A stretch of 23,187 nucleotides of DNA from Bradyrhizobium sp. CCH5-F6 (GCF_001556045.1 NZ_LSIC01000097.1:1-23187), one strand, 5' to 3'. Numbered from the stretch's first letter, positions 5,907 through 14,884 are shown. Translations and numbers: made by a program. The notes: a model not told the origin generated them from the sequence alone.

Positions 5907-6113
5907 TTACTTCGACGAGATGCGGACCCAGTCCTTGTGCGCGCGGTCGCGCAGCGCGTCCCAATCGGCCTTGGCGACATCCCAGTTCACGATGGTGCGA
6001 TTGGTGCTCGCGACATCGCCCCTGGCGACCGACGACGTCTGCATGGAGTCATAGACGTAGACGCCGCCCGCGAGCAGCAGTGCGCCCAGGATCATTCCGA
6101 AAATAGTCTGCAT
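5907..6113 (-). CDS. Small membrane-anchored protein, function unknown
   Basis: The 68-residue protein has one N-terminal hydrophobic helix (about residues 4-20, FGMILGALLLAGGVYVYD). A soluble tail follows, with WDVAKADWDALRDRAHKDW carrying three Trp. The ATG at 6113 is chosen because a strong GGAGG lies six to seven bases upstream on the minus strand; a longer 90-residue frame has no such support. The orientation is N-anchored with the tail probably periplasmic. It follows the alpha/beta hydrolase gene by 81 bases on the same strand and may be its operon mate. I do not recognise a characterised family. Confidence 0.7.
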   Translation of the reverse strand: MQTIFGMILGALLLAGGVYVYDSMQTSSVARGDVASTNRTIVNWDVAKADWDALRDRAHKDWVRISSK

Positions 6114-6194
6114 GGCGAACCTCCGGTGACGGGCGATAACGTCGGCCCGGAGTGATGGTTCCGCGGCCATGCGGCGCATCCAAGGAGCGGTCGT

Positions 6195-7265
6195 TCATGC
6201 GCCGTTCAGCCACCGCAGCAGCTCCGCATTGATCTCGCGCGGATAGGTGTGGCTGAGGTCGTCGATCTCGCGGTAGGTCACATCGGCGCCGGCTGCGGAC
6301 AGCGTGGCCTGCGTTTGCCGCGCAGTCTGCACCGGAAACATCCAGTCGAGCTTGCCGTGAGTCATGAACACCGGAAGGCCTTGCAGGCGCGCGGCATCCG
6401 CCATTTCCGCCATCAGCGGATGAAAGGTCGCCGCAACAGGCGCAAGGTGGGTAAACGGCGAAGCGCCGTCGAGGCCGGTGACGTAGCAGAAGGTGCCGCC
6501 GTCGCTCATGCCGGTCAGCAGCATGCGCGAGGCGTCGATGCTCCAGCGGCCGCGCACCGTCTCGAGGATGCGCATGAGGTTGGGCGTGTCGGTGTCGTCG
6601 CCCATCAGAGCCCAGGTCGGGCCGGTCGCGGTCGGCGCCACCAGGATTGCGCCAAGGCTGCGCGCGTCGCGCAGCCAGCTCCACAGAAAGCCGCGCCCGT
6701 TGCCGCTGCCGCCATGCAGCGCCATCACCAGCGGCATGGCGCGATCGGGCGTGTAGTATTCGGGGACATAGACCGAGAAGCCGCCGCGGCTGCCCGGCTC
6801 GTTGTGATCGTGGAAGATGCCGGTGTGCTCGCCCGCGCCGGCTTCCAGTCGTGACAGCAGGTCTTGATTCTCGCGATTGGCGTCGTTCAGAAAGAAGCTG
6901 CTCACGGGCGGAAACTGCACCGCCAGCGGATAGAGCGCCTCCTGCGCGCGCGGGACATGGCGCAGCGCGCGGAAGACGGCGACGAGATCGCCATTGCCAC
7001 GCTCGACCTCACGAATGCCGGCAAAGGCGGTGAGCGTCTCGTTGCAGGCGGCGTCGAGCCGCGCGCGCAGGCCGGCGAACTGCTCCGGCCAATCGCCGAT
7101 CGCCGCGCGTGCCGATTGCAGCGCTTCGTCCGGTGTGCCGATCGCGTTCATTACGGAGGCAAACGCCGGCGGGTGCAAATGCCGCTGGAAGAAGCCGAGT
7201 GCTTCCAGTGCATTGAGCAGCGGCGGCAGCACGGCCACGATGTCGTCCACCACGGCCTCGGTCAT
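6195..7265 (-). CDS. Alpha/beta hydrolase, carboxylesterase/PHB-depolymerase-like
   Basis: The 356-residue protein has an N-terminal helical region (about 1-130) of unclear role, then an alpha/beta-hydrolase domain (about 160-355). The oxyanion-side motif is MALHGGSGNGRGF (181-193). The nucleophile elbow is G252-M-S254-D-G256. D307 in HGKLDWMFP and H339 in LSHTYP complete the triad. No signal peptide is seen, so it is probably cytoplasmic. The arrangement resembles the phospholipase/carboxylesterase and LpqC/PHB-depolymerase groups; the substrate is unknown. The ATG at 7265 is preferred over a TTG five codons upstream because GAGG lies nine bases before it. It starts 24 bases after the HtrA-like gene, which indicates an operon. 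Confidence 0.8.
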   Translation of the reverse strand: MTEAVVDDIVAVLPPLLNALEALGFFQRHLHPPAFASVMNAIGTPDEALQSARAAIGDWPEQFAGLRARLDAACNETLTAFAGIREVERGNGDLVAVFRALRHVPRAQEALYPLAVQFPPVSSFFLNDANRENQDLLSRLEAGAGEHTGIFHDHNEPGSRGGFSVYVPEYYTPDRAMPLVMALHGGSGNGRGFLWSWLRDARSLGAILVAPTATGPTWALMGDDTDTPNLMRILETVRGRWSIDASRMLLTGMSDGGTFCYVTGLDGASPFTHLAPVAATFHPLMAEMADAARLQGLPVFMTHGKLDWMFPVQTARQTQATLSAAGADVTYREIDDLSHTYPREINAELLRWLNGA

Positions 7266-7289
7266 TGCCCGCGTCCTCAAGCCTCGAGA

Positions 7290-8261
7290 TCAGTGCAGCT
7301 TCGGCGCCTTCAGGAGCTTGAAGCGATCGGTCGAGGTCACCGCGACGTCGAAGGTGACGCCCTCATGGTGAACGGTCAGCGGCACGTCGACGCCGGCGGG
7401 GCCGAGCGCCCACATCTTCTTGTAGAAGGCGCTCTGGCTCGTGACCTTTTCGCCGTCGACGGCGAGGATGACGTCGCCGGTCTTGAGCTCGGCGCGGGCG
7501 GCCGGGCCGTTCGCGGAGATTCCGATCACCACCACGCGGTTGTCGATCTCGGTCGAGTAGAGCCCGAGCCAGGGCCGTGCCGGCTTGTTGACGCGGCCGA
7601 ATTTGCGCAAGTCTTCCAGGATGGGCTTCAGGAGATCGATCGGCACGATCATGTTGACGTGCTCGGCCTTGCCGTCGCGTTCGCGCTCGAGCTGGAGCGA
7701 GCCGATGCCGATCAGCTCGCCGCGCTCGTTGAGCAGCGCCGTGCCGCCCCAGTTCGGATGTGCGGGGCAGGTGAAGACGGCCTCGTCCAGCAGATATTCC
7801 CAGTAGCCGGCGAATTCCTGCTTGGCCACGATCTGGCTTGCGACCGAGCGCGTGCGACCGCCGGCACCGCCGACCACGACGCGGTCGCCGATCCGGGTCG
7901 CCGCCGATGAGCCGATCGGCAAGGGTTCGATGTCGAGCCGGCCGAGCGCCTGAACGAGGCCGAACCCGGTCTCGGAATCGAACCCGAGCGCATGACCCTC
8001 CACCACGCGTCCGTCGGCACGGTGCAGCCAGACGGACTCTGCCTCAGTGATGAGATAACCTATCGTGAGCACCAGCCCGTCGTCGATCACGACGCCGTTG
8101 CCGGCGCGTTCGGTGCCCAGCGTCTCGGCGCTGAAGGCGTCGGGCGGGATGATGGCGTGCAGGCCGACGACGGAGCCGAGCGCGCGGTCGAGATCGAAAC
8201 CGTAGTCGCTCGCACGCGGCTGATTGGCCGGCGGCACTCTCCATTCGGTCAGAGCGGGCAT
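7290..8261 (-). CDS. HtrA/DegP-like PDZ protein lacking the catalytic triad (pseudoprotease)
   Basis: The 323-residue protein aligns by eye with HtrA trypsin-like domains from GNGVVIDDGLVLT to GGTALLNERGELIGI, followed by a PDZ domain (about 229-305, with KTGDVILAVDGEKV). All three catalytic positions are changed. TNNH-V becomes TIGY-L (Y69 for His). S-D-I-A-L-L becomes T-G-F-G-L-V (G99 for Asp). GNSGG becomes PNWGG (W171 for Ser). The fold-bearing glycines and strands remain, so this is a degenerate enzyme and not a broken gene. No signal peptide is visible, unlike typical HtrA. The ATG at 8261 follows AGGAG by seven to eight bases. It heads an apparent operon with the alpha/beta hydrolase, suggesting a binding or scaffold role. 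Confidence 0.85.
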   Translation of the reverse strand: MPALTEWRVPPANQPRASDYGFDLDRALGSVVGLHAIIPPDAFSAETLGTERAGNGVVIDDGLVLTIGYLITEAESVWLHRADGRVVEGHALGFDSETGFGLVQALGRLDIEPLPIGSSAATRIGDRVVVGGAGGRTRSVASQIVAKQEFAGYWEYLLDEAVFTCPAHPNWGGTALLNERGELIGIGSLQLERERDGKAEHVNMIVPIDLLKPILEDLRKFGRVNKPARPWLGLYSTEIDNRVVVIGISANGPAARAELKTGDVILAVDGEKVTSQSAFYKKMWALGPAGVDVPLTVHHEGVTFDVAVTSTDRFKLLKAPKLH

Positions 8262-8324
8262 GGAGTTCTCCTGGCTGGGTGCGTCGCTCCGAGATTGCTC
8301 CAGAGCGAGGCGCGAAGCACCCAT

Positions 8325-8352
8325 AATTTAGGCCGGAGGAGGCCGTCTTGAA
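8325..8352 (-). promoter_or_regulatory. Possible promoter of the pseudoprotease operon
   Basis: On the minus strand TTCAAG (8352 to 8347) and TAAATT (8330 to 8325) are separated by 16 bases, about 64 bases upstream of the ATG at 8261. The -10 region stands out as A/T-rich in a GC-rich intergenic stretch. Confidence 0.35.
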
Positions 8353-8491
8353 AGCCTCGTTGCCAACTATTCGTGAGAACGCCGGGTGAAATCTTCGAAA
8401 GGCACGGGAGCACCTCGTGCACGGGTGGCAGGCAACCCTCGATCCGGCATGCGCCGCATGGCTGCTGTCCGGCGAGATGCTAGGAGGCATG

Positions 8492-8523
8492 AAACGAAGC
8501 TGCTAACCATTGCGGCTTCGTTT
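8492..8523. promoter_or_regulatory. Inverted repeat upstream of the M20 amidohydrolase gene
   Basis: AAACGAAGC (8492-8500) and GCTTCGTTT (8515-8523) are a perfect 9-bp inverted repeat with a 14-nt spacer, ending 25 bases before the ATG at 8549. It could be an operator or a leader hairpin. The same 9-mer recurs upstream of the TRAP operon at 20723-20731. Confidence 0.45.
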
Positions 8524-8548
8524 GACCCTGGGATCACGGACGACGAGC

Positions 8549-9967
8549 ATGGACAACCGCAGCGACATCTGGCGTGGCATCGACACGATCAAGGCACGTT
8601 TCATCGACCTCAGCGACAGGGTCTGGGGCATGCCCGAGGTCTGCTACACCGAGGCGCGGTCTGCCGCCGAGCATCTCGCCGAGCTGCGCCATCAGGGATT
8701 CCGCATCACCGAGAACGTCGCCGGCATCCCGACCGCGCTGATGGGCGAGTGGGGCGAGGGCGGTCCGGTCATCGCCTTCATGGGCGAATATGACGCGCTG
8801 CCGGGCCTCAGCCAGGAGGCGGGCGTTGCCGAGCACCGTCCGATCGAGACCGGCGGTCATGGCCATGGCTGCGGTCACAATCTGCTCGGGTCCGCCGCGC
8901 TCCTCGCCGCGACAGCGGTGAAGGACTGGCTGGCCGAGAACAAGGTGCCCGGCCGCGTGCGCTATTACGGCTGCCCTGCGGAAGAAGGCGGCGCGGCAAA
9001 GGCCTTCATGGTGCGCGCGGGTGCGTTCGAAGATGCCGACGTCGCCGTCACCTGGCATCCGCACAGCTTCTGGGAAGTCGCGGTGACGCCCTCGCTCGCC
9101 AACACGCGCGCCGATTTCACCTTCACCGGTAGGACCTCGCATGCGGCGGCTTCGCCGCATCTCGGCCGCTCCGCGCTCGACGCGGTGGAATTGATGAATG
9201 TCGGCGTGAACTACATGCGCGAGCACATGCCGAGCGATGCGCGCGTGCACTACGCCCTGCTCGACACCGGCGGCATTGCGCCCAACGTGGTGCAGGCGCA
9301 TGCACGCGTGCGCTATTCGATCCGCGCCCGCGATCTTCCCGGCATGAACGAGCTGGTCGAGCGCGTGTCCAAGATCGCGCAAGGCGCCGCGCTGATGACC
9401 GAGACAAAGGTAGAGATGAAGATCATCTCCGCGGTCTCCAACATCCTGCCGAACGCGCCGCTGGAACTGGCGCTGCACCAGGTGATGGAAGAACTCGGAC
9501 CGCCGCATTTCGATGATGCGGACAAGAGTTTTGCCAGCCAGATCCGTGCGACGCTGAGCGACAAGGACATTTCGTCGGTCTATTACGCGATCGGCATGGA
9601 GCCGACCGATCGGCCGCTGGCCGACTTCCTCGTGCCGCTCGACGCCAAGCGCAACCCGCTGGTCGGCTCGACCGATGTCGGCGACGTGAGCTGGGTGGTG
9701 CCGACCGTGCAGGTGCACGCACCGACGGTTGCAATCGGCACGCCCTTCCACACCTGGCAGGTGGTGGCCCAGGGCAAGAGCCCGCATGCGCACAAGGCCA
9801 TGGTGCAGGCGGCCAAGGCGATGGCCGGGCTCGGCATCAAGGCGCTCACCGACCCGGAGCTGATCAAGGCCGCCAAGGCGGACCTGAAGAGACGGACGGC
9901 GAGGACGCCGTATGTCTGTCCTCTGCCCGATCACGTCGCGCCGCCGCTCGACATGTCCGTGGCGTAG
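8549..9967 (+). CDS. M20-family amidohydrolase, AbgB-like
   Basis: The 472-residue protein is a zinc-dependent M20 peptidase/amidohydrolase. It most resembles the B subunit of p-aminobenzoyl-glutamate hydrolase in length and motifs. Visible metal and active-site elements are GEYDALPGL (79-87), the HGHGCGHN motif (104-111), the E145-E146 pair in CPAEEGG, and H170 in TWHPHS. The dimerisation insert (about 190-300) includes GRTSHAAASPHLGRSALDAV. It would hydrolyse an amide bond of an N-acyl amino acid, aminoacyl or peptide-like substrate in the cytoplasm. The ATG at 8549 is chosen over an in-frame ATG at 8510 that lies inside the inverted-repeat region. The ABC importer that follows on the same strand probably supplies its substrate. 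Confidence 0.85.
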   Translation: MDNRSDIWRGIDTIKARFIDLSDRVWGMPEVCYTEARSAAEHLAELRHQGFRITENVAGIPTALMGEWGEGGPVIAFMGEYDALPGLSQEAGVAEHRPIETGGHGHGCGHNLLGSAALLAATAVKDWLAENKVPGRVRYYGCPAEEGGAAKAFMVRAGAFEDADVAVTWHPHSFWEVAVTPSLANTRADFTFTGRTSHAAASPHLGRSALDAVELMNVGVNYMREHMPSDARVHYALLDTGGIAPNVVQAHARVRYSIRARDLPGMNELVERVSKIAQGAALMTETKVEMKIISAVSNILPNAPLELALHQVMEELGPPHFDDADKSFASQIRATLSDKDISSVYYAIGMEPTDRPLADFLVPLDAKRNPLVGSTDVGDVSWVVPTVQVHAPTVAIGTPFHTWQVVAQGKSPHAHKAMVQAAKAMAGLGIKALTDPELIKAAKADLKRRTARTPYVCPLPDHVAPPLDMSVA

Positions 9968-10023
9968 CGTCCTGCCTCGATACTTCGTCTGATGCAGCGA
10001 ACAAATTTTCCGCAGTGCAGCGC

Positions 10024-10053
10024 GCAATCCGGCGCGTTTTGATGCCGGATTGC
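10024..10053. terminator. Hairpin after the M20 gene, possible terminator
   Basis: GCAATCCGGC (10024-10033) and GCCGGATTGC (10044-10053) form a perfect 10-bp stem with a 10-nt loop, 57 bases after the stop at 9967. No T tract follows. It may end or attenuate the transcript before the ABC operon. The rest of 9968-10229 shows a TTGACG (10128-10133) without a good -10, and no gene. Confidence 0.4.
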
Positions 10054-10229
10054 CGAACGGATGGGCTGCGGAACGCGGTTTTGCCCAACGCGCAGCCAGA
10101 AGACCGTTTGCATACACACGGTCCCAGTTGACGTGCACCCCGTTCGGTGTGCCATCTACCACCAGCCAAACCCGGCGGTCGCCTCTCGCGGCCGCCTGCA
10201 TCCATACCGGGAACCAGACGGGGGAAACC

Positions 10230-12020
10230 ATGCTGGATAAAGAACTGCGTTCGATGATCGGCCAGGTGAAGGACGGGCGGATCGACCGCCGCGCCTTCAT
10301 CCAGCGCATGGCCGCCGTTGGTCTCACCGCGCCCCTGGCCAACCAGATTCTCGCGCTTGGCGGCGTCGCCATGGCGCAGAGCCCCGCTGTCTATAAGCCG
10401 ACCAAGCGCGGGGGCGGCGGCCCTCTCAAGCTGCTGTGGTGGCAGGGGCCGACGCTGCTGAATCCGCATTTTGCGACCGGCACCAAGGACCAGGACGGGT
10501 CGCGGCTGTTCTACGAGCCGCTCGCAAGCTGGGACGCCGACGGCAATCTCAATCCGATTCTGGCCGCAGAGATTCCCTCGGTTGCAAACGGTGGTCTCGC
10601 CGCCGATGCCAAATCGGTGGTCTGGAAAATCAAGCCGGGTGTCAAATGGCACGACGGCAAACCGCTCACTGCCGACGACTTCGTGTTCACTTGGGAATAT
10701 GCCAGCGATCCCGCCACGGCCGCCGTCAGCGTCAGCACCTACGGTCAGATCACGGTCGAGAAGGTGAGCGATCTTTCGATTCGCATCCTGTTCAAGACTC
10801 CGACGCCGTTCTGGGCAAATGCCTTCGTCGGCGCATATGGCTGCGTTCTCCCCAAGCATCTGTTCGCGGACTACAAGGGCTCGAAGTCCCGCGAGGCGCC
10901 GAACAATCTGGCCCCCGTGGGCACCGGCCCCTACAAATTCGTCGAGTTCAAGCCGGGCGATGTGGTCCGCGGGCAGCTCAATCCCGACTACCACATGCCC
11001 AACCGGCCGCATTTCGACACGATCGAGATGAAGGGCGGCGGCGATGCCGTTTCCGCTGCGCGGGCAGTGATCCAGACCGGCGAGTTCGATTTCGCCTGGA
11101 ACATGCAGGTCGAGGACGACGTGCTGCTTCGTCTGGAGAAGGGCGGCAAGGGCAAGACGCTCTACGCCACCGGCGGCGACATCGAGTTCATTGCGATCAA
11201 CTTCACCGATCCGCACACCGAGGTCGACGGCGAGCGCTCCTCGATGAAGACCAAGCATCCGATCCTCTCGGATCCGAATGTGCGGAAGGCACTTGCCTTG
11301 CTGGTTGACCGCGAGTCCGTCAAGAAGGCGATCTACGGTCGTGCAGGCCGCACCACCGCCAACTACCTCAACGGTCCCGAAAAATTCGTTTCCAAGAACA
11401 CCACGTGGGAGTTCAACATCGAGAAGGCGTCGAAGATGCTCGACGAGGCTGGATGGAAGGTCGGATCGGACGGCATCCGCGAGAAAGACGGAAAGAAGTT
11501 CAAACTTCTGTACCAGACATCGACCAACGGTCCGCGCCAGAAGACCCAGGCGATCGTCAAGCAGGCCTGCCAGAAGGCCGGCATCGATGTGGAGCTGAAG
11601 TCGGTCGTTGCCTCGGTGTTCTTCTCGTCGGACGTTGCCAACCCCGACACCTACCCCAAATTCTATGCCGACATCGAGGAGTTCCAGATCCCGATGACGC
11701 AGCCGGATCCGGCGTTGCACATGCGCCGCTACATCTCCGCCAACGTGGCCACCAAGGAGAACAAGTGGCAGGGGCAGAATTTCCCGCGATATGTCAACAA
11801 AGACTATGATGCCGCCATTGCGGCGGCCGAGACCGAAACCGATCCGGTCAAGCGCGCCGCGCTCTACATCAAGTGCAACGACCTGCTTTGGCAGGACACC
11901 GTGTTCATTCCGGTGATGCACCGCCTTAAGGTGGAAGCCGCGGCCAACACCCTGAGGCCAGCGCTGAGCGGCTGGGCGAACGAGACTGACAACATCCAGG
12001 ACTGGTACCGGGAGGCTTGA
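10230..12020 (+). CDS. ABC importer substrate-binding protein, family 5 (peptide/oligopeptide type)
   Basis: The 596-residue periplasmic protein captures the substrate for the importer that follows. Its N-terminus carries a Tat motif, D19-R20-R21-A-F-I, a hydrophobic segment and likely cleavage after AMA (about 49). The SBP_bac_5 domain covers most of the mature chain. Typical family elements are VWKIKPGVKWHDGKPLTADD followed by FVFTWEYASDP, and VGTGPYKFVEFKPGD. The last part (KCNDLLWQDTVFIPVMHRL) is also characteristic. The ATG at 10230 has GGGGGA six to seven bases upstream; an apparent longer frame lacks this. The first permease begins 26 bases after the stop. Family members bind di- and oligopeptides, but also glutathione, opines and other amides, so the ligand is open. 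Confidence 0.9.
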   Translation: MLDKELRSMIGQVKDGRIDRRAFIQRMAAVGLTAPLANQILALGGVAMAQSPAVYKPTKRGGGGPLKLLWWQGPTLLNPHFATGTKDQDGSRLFYEPLASWDADGNLNPILAAEIPSVANGGLAADAKSVVWKIKPGVKWHDGKPLTADDFVFTWEYASDPATAAVSVSTYGQITVEKVSDLSIRILFKTPTPFWANAFVGAYGCVLPKHLFADYKGSKSREAPNNLAPVGTGPYKFVEFKPGDVVRGQLNPDYHMPNRPHFDTIEMKGGGDAVSAARAVIQTGEFDFAWNMQVEDDVLLRLEKGGKGKTLYATGGDIEFIAINFTDPHTEVDGERSSMKTKHPILSDPNVRKALALLVDRESVKKAIYGRAGRTTANYLNGPEKFVSKNTTWEFNIEKASKMLDEAGWKVGSDGIREKDGKKFKLLYQTSTNGPRQKTQAIVKQACQKAGIDVELKSVVASVFFSSDVANPDTYPKFYADIEEFQIPMTQPDPALHMRRYISANVATKENKWQGQNFPRYVNKDYDAAIAAAETETDPVKRAALYIKCNDLLWQDTVFIPVMHRLKVEAAANTLRPALSGWANETDNIQDWYREA

Positions 12021-12046
12021 TCGCAGGCTAGACGGGGGCCCTCCCT

Positions 12047-13006
12047 ATGAGTCAGTACGTCCTGCGTCGCCTTTTGATCGCCATTCCGAGCCTGCTGGCC
12101 ATCTCGCTCGTGCTGTTCGTCGTGCTCGCGCTGGCGCCCGGCGACCCGTTCTCGGAACTGGCGACCAACCCGAACGTGCCGCCCGAAGTGCAGGCCGCAC
12201 TTCGGGCCAAGTTCGGGCTCGACGATCCGATCTACCTCCGTTACCTGCACTGGCTCAACGCCATGCTGCACGGCGACTGGGGTTTCTCCTTCGTCAGCCG
12301 CATGGACGTCGACACGCTCATCCTCCAACGCTTGCCGGCCACGCTGTATGTGATCGGCTCGGCGCAGATCCTGGCGCTGCTGATCGCGATTCCCGTCGGC
12401 GTCTATGCCGCCACCAAGCCGTATTCGCTGTTCGACCAGATCGCGAATACGCTCGCTTTCGTCGGCTTCTCGCTGCCGACCTTCTTCACCGGCATCCTGT
12501 TCATCCTGATCTTCTCGGTCACGCTGGACTGGCTGCCGTTCGTCTACACGACCGACATCAAGGCGACCGGCATCCGCTGGGTGCTGGAGATGATCCGGCA
12601 GGCGATCATGCCGGTCGCGGTGCTCGGCCTGTTCCAGGCGGCGTCGATGACGCGCTTCGTCCGCTCGGCGATGCTCGACGTGATCCGGCTCGACTACGTC
12701 ACGACGGCGCGGGCCAAGGGCCTCGGTCAGGCCAAGGTCATCGTCAAGCATGTGATGCGCAACGCCATGATCCCGGTGGTGACGCTCATTGCGCTGCAGA
12801 TGCCCGCGGTGTTCGGCGGCGCCATCGTCACCGAGCAGATCTTCCGCATTCCCGGCATCGGCTCGCTGCTGATCTCCTCCATCCTTTCCAACGATACGCC
12901 GGTGGTGATGGCGGTCACCTTCGTCTTCGCGTGCCTCGTCGTGCTGTTCAATCTCATCGCGGACGTTCTTTATGGCTGGCTTGACCCTCGCATCTCCCTC
13001 CGCTGA
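12047..13006 (+). CDS. Oligopeptide-type ABC importer permease, DppB/OppB class
   Basis: The 319-residue inner-membrane permease has an N-terminal helix (about 9-30) with the OppB-type start MSQYVLRRLLIAIPSLLAIS, then a long periplasmic loop and five further helices. The ATPase-coupling EAA loop is seen in RLDYVTTARAKGLGQAKVIV followed by KHVMRNAMIPVV. The end, [15 protein letters not shown], is typical of the class. It forms the translocation pore with the next gene product. It overlaps the next gene by 35 bases. Confidence 0.92.
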   Translation: MSQYVLRRLLIAIPSLLAISLVLFVVLALAPGDPFSELATNPNVPPEVQAALRAKFGLDDPIYLRYLHWLNAMLHGDWGFSFVSRMDVDTLILQRLPATLYVIGSAQILALLIAIPVGVYAATKPYSLFDQIANTLAFVGFSLPTFFTGILFILIFSVTLDWLPFVYTTDIKATGIRWVLEMIRQAIMPVAVLGLFQAASMTRFVRSAMLDVIRLDYVTTARAKGLGQAKVIVKHVMRNAMIPVVTLIALQMPAVFGGAIVTEQIFRIPGIGSLLISSILSNDTPVVMAVTFVFACLVVLFNLIADVLYGWLDPRISLR

Positions 13007-13889
13007 GCGGCGCGTCTACTCGCCCTGGCGCGAGACGTGGCGACGCTACAGCCGCCACAAGCTCGCCGTGGTCAGCGCGTTTCTGCTCCTGGTTCTGGTC
13101 CTGGCGGTGGTATTCGGTCCGTTCATCTGGCGGGTCAAGATCGACGAGATCGACATCGTCGCAGGCTTGCAGGGGCCGTCGCTGGCCCATCCGTTCGGCA
13201 CCGACGATCTCGGGCAGGACATCCTTGCCCGCATGATCTATGGCGGGCGCATCTCGCTCGCGGTCGGCCTCGCCGCGATGCTGGTCTCGGTCTTTGTCGG
13301 AGTGCTGATCGGCGCGCTCGCCGGCATGTCGCGCGGAGCGCTCGGACACGGCCTGATGTGGCTCACCGACCTGTTCCTGTCCTTGCCGCAACTGCCGCTG
13401 CTGCTCCTGCTCATCTATCTCTTCCGTGACGGGCTGAAGCAGATGTTCGGGCCGGAGGGCGGCATCTTCATCCTGATCGTGCTCGTGATCGGAGGGCTCC
13501 GCTGGATGCCGGTCGCGCGCCTCGTGCGCGCGCAGTTTCTGTCCATCCGCGAAAAGGAGTTCGTCGAAGCGGCGCGCGCGCTCGGCGCAAGTCCGCTGCG
13601 ACAGGTGGTCAAGCACATTCTGCCGAATGCGCTGGGTCCGGTGATCATCGCCGGCACCATCGACGTTGCGGCCGCCATCATCGCCGAATCCACATTGTCG
13701 TTCCTCGGCCTCGGCTTTCCGCCGGATACGCCGACCTGGGGCCGGCTGCTGTACGACGCCAAGGATTTTCTCGACATCGGCCCGCACTGGGCGCTGTTTC
13801 CGGGCGGCGCGATCTTCGTCGCGGTGGTCGCCATCAACTTCATCGGCGACGGCCTGCGTGACGCGCTCGATGCGCGACGGGTGATCTGA
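12972..13889 (+). CDS. Oligopeptide-type ABC importer permease, DppC/OppC class
   Basis: The 305-residue permease has an N-terminal helix after [20 protein letters not shown]. It then has the [20 protein letters not shown] segment that marks DppC proteins, and four to five further helices. The EAA loop is [20 protein letters not shown] followed by [12 protein letters not shown]. The stretch [20 protein letters not shown] is also diagnostic. The start overlaps the preceding gene by 35 bases in another frame; the next in-frame start candidate (TTG) still overlaps, so the overlap is real. The stop codon shares its last base with the ATG of the following ATPase gene. Confidence 0.92.
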   Translation: MAGLTLASPSAERRVYSPWRETWRRYSRHKLAVVSAFLLLVLVLAVVFGPFIWRVKIDEIDIVAGLQGPSLAHPFGTDDLGQDILARMIYGGRISLAVGLAAMLVSVFVGVLIGALAGMSRGALGHGLMWLTDLFLSLPQLPLLLLLIYLFRDGLKQMFGPEGGIFILIVLVIGGLRWMPVARLVRAQFLSIREKEFVEAARALGASPLRQVVKHILPNALGPVIIAGTIDVAAAIIAESTLSFLGLGFPPDTPTWGRLLYDAKDFLDIGPHWALFPGGAIFVAVVAINFIGDGLRDALDARRVI

Positions 13890-14884
13890 TGGCGCCGCTG
13901 CTCGAGATCAAGGGCCTCAAAACCCACTTCTCCACCGACGACGGCATCCTCCAGGCCGTGGACGGCGTCGACATTTCCATCAACAAGGGCGAGACGCTCT
14001 GCGTCGTCGGCGAATCCGGCTGCGGCAAGACCGTCACCGCAATGTCGATCCTGAAGCTGATCGCAATGCCGCCGGGGCGGATCGCCGCGGGCCAGATCAT
14101 CTTCGAGGGCCGCGATCTCGTCCCGTTGACGAGCAATCAGCTCGACGAGATCAGGGCCAAGGAGATCGGCTTCATCTTCCAGGAGCCGATGACCTCGCTC
14201 AATCCGGTGCTCACCGTCGGCGAGCAGATCGCCGAGAGCCTGCGACGGCACGAGGCGGTGACCAGGAAGCAGGCACTCGAGCGCACCATCGAGATGCTGA
14301 AGCTGGTGCAGATTCCGAACGCCGAAGGCCGCGTGCACAATTATCCGCACCAGTTCTCCGGCGGCATGCGCCAGCGCGTCATGATCGCGATGGCGCTGGC
14401 CTGCAAGCCGAAGCTGATCATCGCCGACGAGCCGACGACCGCTCTCGACGTCACCATCCAGGCGCAGATCCTCGACCTGCTGCAGGACATGAAGAACCGC
14501 TTCGGCATGGCGGTGATGCTGATCACCCATGCCATGGGCGTCGTCGCCGAGACGGCGCAGCGCGTCGTCGTGATGTATGCTGGCAAGGTGGTGGAGGAGG
14601 CGCTGGTCGACGACCTCTTCGGCGATCCGCGCCATCCCTATACGCAAGGGTTGATCCGCTCGATCCCGCGCATCGACCTCGACAGCGAGCACAAGACCCG
14701 GCTGGAGGCGATCGGCGGATCGGTGCCGATCCTGATCAATCCGCCGGTCGGCTGCCGCTTCGCGGCGCGATGCAAGTTCGCGATGGACGTCTGTACCGAG
14801 AAGGAGCCGCTCCTGCGCGAGGTCTCGCCCGGCCACCGCATGGCCTGTCACTTGGGAGATACCAGCCTGGGAGGCGCGGCATGA
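13889..14884 (+). CDS. Oligopeptide-type ABC importer ATPase, DppD/OppD class
   Basis: The 331-residue cytoplasmic ATPase has Walker A GESGCGKT (about 45-52), Q-loop [13 protein letters not shown], signature FSGGMRQRV, Walker [14 protein letters not shown] and the switch H in LITHAMGVV. The usual switch segment is ITHDLGVV, so Asp-Leu is changed to Ala-Met here. The C-terminal oligopeptide/dipeptide extension ends with [17 protein letters not shown], where Cys residues in this family can hold an iron-sulfur cluster. It pairs with the next ATPase as a heterodimer under the two permeases. Overlaps of one base upstream and four bases downstream (ATGA) show tight translational coupling. Confidence 0.93.
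   Translation: MAPLLEIKGLKTHFSTDDGILQAVDGVDISINKGETLCVVGESGCGKTVTAMSILKLIAMPPGRIAAGQIIFEGRDLVPLTSNQLDEIRAKEIGFIFQEPMTSLNPVLTVGEQIAESLRRHEAVTRKQALERTIEMLKLVQIPNAEGRVHNYPHQFSGGMRQRVMIAMALACKPKLIIADEPTTALDVTIQAQILDLLQDMKNRFGMAVMLITHAMGVVAETAQRVVVMYAGKVVEEALVDDLFGDPRHPYTQGLIRSIPRIDLDSEHKTRLEAIGGSVPILINPPVGCRFAARCKFAMDVCTEKEPLLREVSPGHRMACHLGDTSLGGAA

Noticed and set aside
7290..8261. Active HtrA serine protease
   Set aside because: The three catalytic positions read Tyr, Gly and Trp, so annotation as a functional serine protease is not supported.
10128..10156. Promoter with TTGACG upstream of the ABC binding-protein gene
   Set aside because: The -35 hexamer is good but no acceptable -10 lies at 16-18 bases, so a promoter cannot be supported.
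8534..10372. Long minus-strand frame opposite the M20 amidohydrolase
   Set aside because: The plus strand has intact metal-binding motifs and a sensible start. The antisense translation is His/Arg-rich low-complexity sequence without recognisable domains.
9864..11921. Very long open frame on the minus strand opposite the ABC binding-protein gene
   Set aside because: It is an antisense shadow produced by GC-rich codon bias. Its translation is Arg/Gly/Val-rich with no domain, and the plus strand encodes a clear family 5 binding protein.
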